Shown here piece by piece: positions 57,140 through 58,269 of a DNA stretch of 58,269 nucleotides. Below the pieces are notes generated by a model. That model was given only the letters and a program-made list of their open reading frames with translations, was not told the DNA's origin and did no database searches. Position numbers and translations under genes: made by a program. Positions within the stretch are counted from its first letter, which is position 1. Every line of letters begins with the position of its first letter. This DNA comes from a virus: positions 1 through 58,269 of IMG/VR virus record IMGVR_UViG_3300017728_000008, one strand, 5' to 3'.

Positions 57140-57939
57140 ATTTTTTTTGTAATCTTAGACGCAGGAACTCTGTATGCTAATTCAGTTTTAGGCTTATCCA
57201 TTCCATCCATAATAGGTCTAAAGAAAAATGGCAACCTACTATTTATAGGGACAACTTTGTCGGTAAACATTTTTTTAGCATCAGACCCTGTTTTAGACAA
57301 TATACCCACACGTGAATCTTTGACAAGAGTAGCAGTATTAACACACTCAGAAGAAGACATAAAAGAAAAACCTGAACGTCTTATTTTTAAATATATCATT
57401 CCAAAACTTCGATAGTCTGCTTTACAAGCCTCCCAAAAAAGATATAGTATTCTATTAGCTTCTCTATAGTCCGGATATCCTACGTCAATTTGTGTCCATT
57501 GCAAATACATATAGTGAGCACCTGTAATGTATGTGGGTTTTCCATTATTTTTAAACCAATATCCATACTCTCTATAATCAAATTCTTTTTCAATGTAATC
57601 TACCCATGAGTTTTTAAAAGCCTTGGGCATTTCATTCCATTGAAATATAGAGTTTATTTTAGACAAACTTTTAGGTATTGATTTTCTTTCCCAATATTGT
57701 TTGTCTTTATTGTCGTGTCTTTGAAGACACGTGTTTGGGGGTTTGGGTAAAGCTATGATTAATCCATTTATAGAGATGATATCTTGAATCTGACCTGATT
57801 TTGAAATGACTATAACATCATATTTTTCGTTATAACCATATAACCAAGATTTATTTCTGTTTTTAGTTGAAATAACATTCTTAGGTATATAATCTTTAAG
57901 TGATTTATACAATTCGTTATTTAGAGTTTCTTTCTGCAA
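57112..57939 (-). CDS. Large terminase, N-terminal part (ATPase)
   Basis: 275 residues. YWFKNNGKPTYITGAHYMYL and YPDYREANRILYLFWEACKA, then a degenerate Walker A, LKIRRSGFSFMSSSECVN, and VGILSKTGSDAKKMFTDKVV, the TerL layout of crAss-like and related phages. After ASKITKK the zero frame adds nine unrelated residues (ICTILMTMK) and stops, while the -1 frame continues as the conserved terminase. Contains palindrome copy 11 at 57715-57730 (T-C-L-Q-R-H). Overlaps the small-terminase gene. Confidence 0.85.
   Translation of the reverse strand: MQKETLNNELYKSLKDYIPKNVISTKNRNKSWLYGYNEKYDVIVISKSGQIQDIISINGLIIALPKPPNTCLQRHDNKDKQYWERKSIPKSLSKINSIFQWNEMPKAFKNSWVDYIEKEFDYREYGYWFKNNGKPTYITGAHYMYLQWTQIDVGYPDYREANRILYLFWEACKADYRSFGMIYLKIRRSGFSFMSSSECVNTATLVKDSRVGILSKTGSDAKKMFTDKVVPINSRLPFFFRPIMDGMDKPKTELAYRVPASKITKKICTILMTMK
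57715..57730. repeat. Dispersed palindrome, copy 11 (in TerL CDS, codon phase 3)
   Basis: GTGTCTTTGAAGACAC on plus; read on minus as T-C-L-Q-R-H near residue 72, in the N-terminal part before the ATPase motifs. Confidence 0.85.
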
Positions 57940-58192
57940 AGCCTTGTTTTGTATCTGTATTTGAACTTCCTAATGCTTCTAAATTTTCTTTTTCTTCTTC
58001 AATTTTTTTTATTATTTCAAACGCATCAAATATGCATAATTTCTTAGAAGCAGCAGCGTTTTTTAATCTGTCTGCCGCAAGGTCGTCCTCAGGGTCAGGT
58101 TTAATTATTTTTTCTTTAGCAACCTTAATCAGTTGCTCGACCGCTTGATAACCTGCTTCTATTATTTTTGTTTTTAACTCATTTGATTTCAT
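57917..58192 (-). CDS. Putative small terminase subunit, 91 aa
   Basis: Start at the ATG of MKSNELKTKIIEAGYQAVEQ (58190-58192); the longer frame is not needed. Contains IKPDPEDDLAADRLKNAAAS and a Glu-rich helix IKKIEEEKENLEALGS. Helical, with a possible DNA-binding N-terminus. Immediately upstream of the large terminase and overlapping it by 23 nt, as usual for TerS. Sequence identity is low, so the call is from order and size. Confidence 0.6.
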   Translation of the reverse strand: MKSNELKTKIIEAGYQAVEQLIKVAKEKIIKPDPEDDLAADRLKNAAASKKLCIFDAFEIIKKIEEEKENLEALGSSNTDTKQGFAERNSK

Positions 58193-58269
58193 AAAACTAA
58201 AGTTATACAATGGTCATACATTCTCCAAAGTTTTTCTCCATCAACTTCAAATTCATATTCTTGATTAGG
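58189..58269 (-). CDS. Partial gene, C-terminal fragment at the right edge
   Basis: 27 codons ending TGA: PNQEYEFEVDGEKLWRMYDH, then CITLVL and stop; the stop overlaps the terminase-small ATG (ATGA). Cut by the right edge. Probably the C-terminus of the edge gene at 1-350, because order, strand and overlap style agree. Confidence 0.55.
   Translation of the reverse strand, partial: PNQEYEFEVDGEKLWRMYDHCITLVL

Noticed and set aside
1-58269. Stop-codon reassignment as in some crAss-like phages
   Set aside because: TAA, TAG and TGA all end genes normally and no gene needs readthrough, apart from the TerL frame change.
1-58269. tRNA genes, CRISPR arrays, insertion sequences or an integrase
   Set aside because: No cloverleaf, no regular spaced repeats, no transposase and no integrase motif recognised; a tRNAscan run would settle tRNAs.

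Overview
The window looks like an almost complete genome of a tailed phage (podovirus type) infecting a marine flavobacterium or another Bacteroidota. Three things point there. Promoters carry the Bacteroidota -7 box TAnnTTTG, usually 15-45 nt before a start codon. Start codons follow A/T-rich leaders rather than Shine-Dalgarno sites. The capsid, portal and terminase proteins read like those of distant crAss-like phages. All three stop codons are used as stops. A gene cut by the left edge (1-350, minus) seems to continue at the right edge (58189-58269, minus), so the map is probably circular, give or take a few bases.

Layout. Late genes are on the minus strand. From the right edge leftwards: small terminase, large terminase (split by a -1 frame change on an A run), portal, scaffold, major capsid protein, head-tail adaptors, a 2338-residue tail nozzle-like protein with six Cys-rich C-terminal modules, two tail proteins, a cupin, and three internal-virion-type proteins, the last a 3187-residue protein with a zincin HEMGH motif (26072). 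The minus-strand block at 10264-1 holds a phage GroEL and GroES, a dense cluster of tiny lysine-rich genes (3.7-7.2 kb, several below 60 codons), amidase, holin and a tail fibre. The only plus-strand gene in that block encodes a winged-helix-like protein (7238-7672).

Early genes are on the plus strand (10785-26075). The first part contains an amidoligase and a class-II glutamine amidotransferase/GGCT/zinc-ribbon fusion, with small unknown genes between them. Then come small unknown genes, an Nmad1 protein, a stand-alone DnaA domain IV-like protein, and a recombination set (annealing protein, PDDEXK exonuclease, SSB) ending at a strong terminator. A VirE-N/D5-type primase-helicase, an SF2 helicase, a VRR-NUC nuclease, a second DnaA-IV-like protein, an HNH and a PDDEXK-like nuclease follow. 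Early and late transcripts converge at 26072-26075.

Most unusual content. (1) Three type III hammerhead ribozymes (12494-12544, 13539-13587, 14775-14825) lie in early intergenic spaces. Each directly abuts a conserved hairpin, and together they bracket the amidoligase/amidotransferase genes: a repeated RNA-processing cassette. (2) A 16-base palindrome GTGTCTT(YR)AAGACAC occurs eleven times, in ribozyme hairpins, in the terminator behind the capsid gene, and inside five coding sequences in all three reading phases. (3) The divergent early/late intergenic region has a C-rich block with four C4-5 tracts (G-quadruplex potential on the minus strand). It is flanked by an AT-rich region that shares motifs with the region before the primase-helicase, so these are origin candidates.
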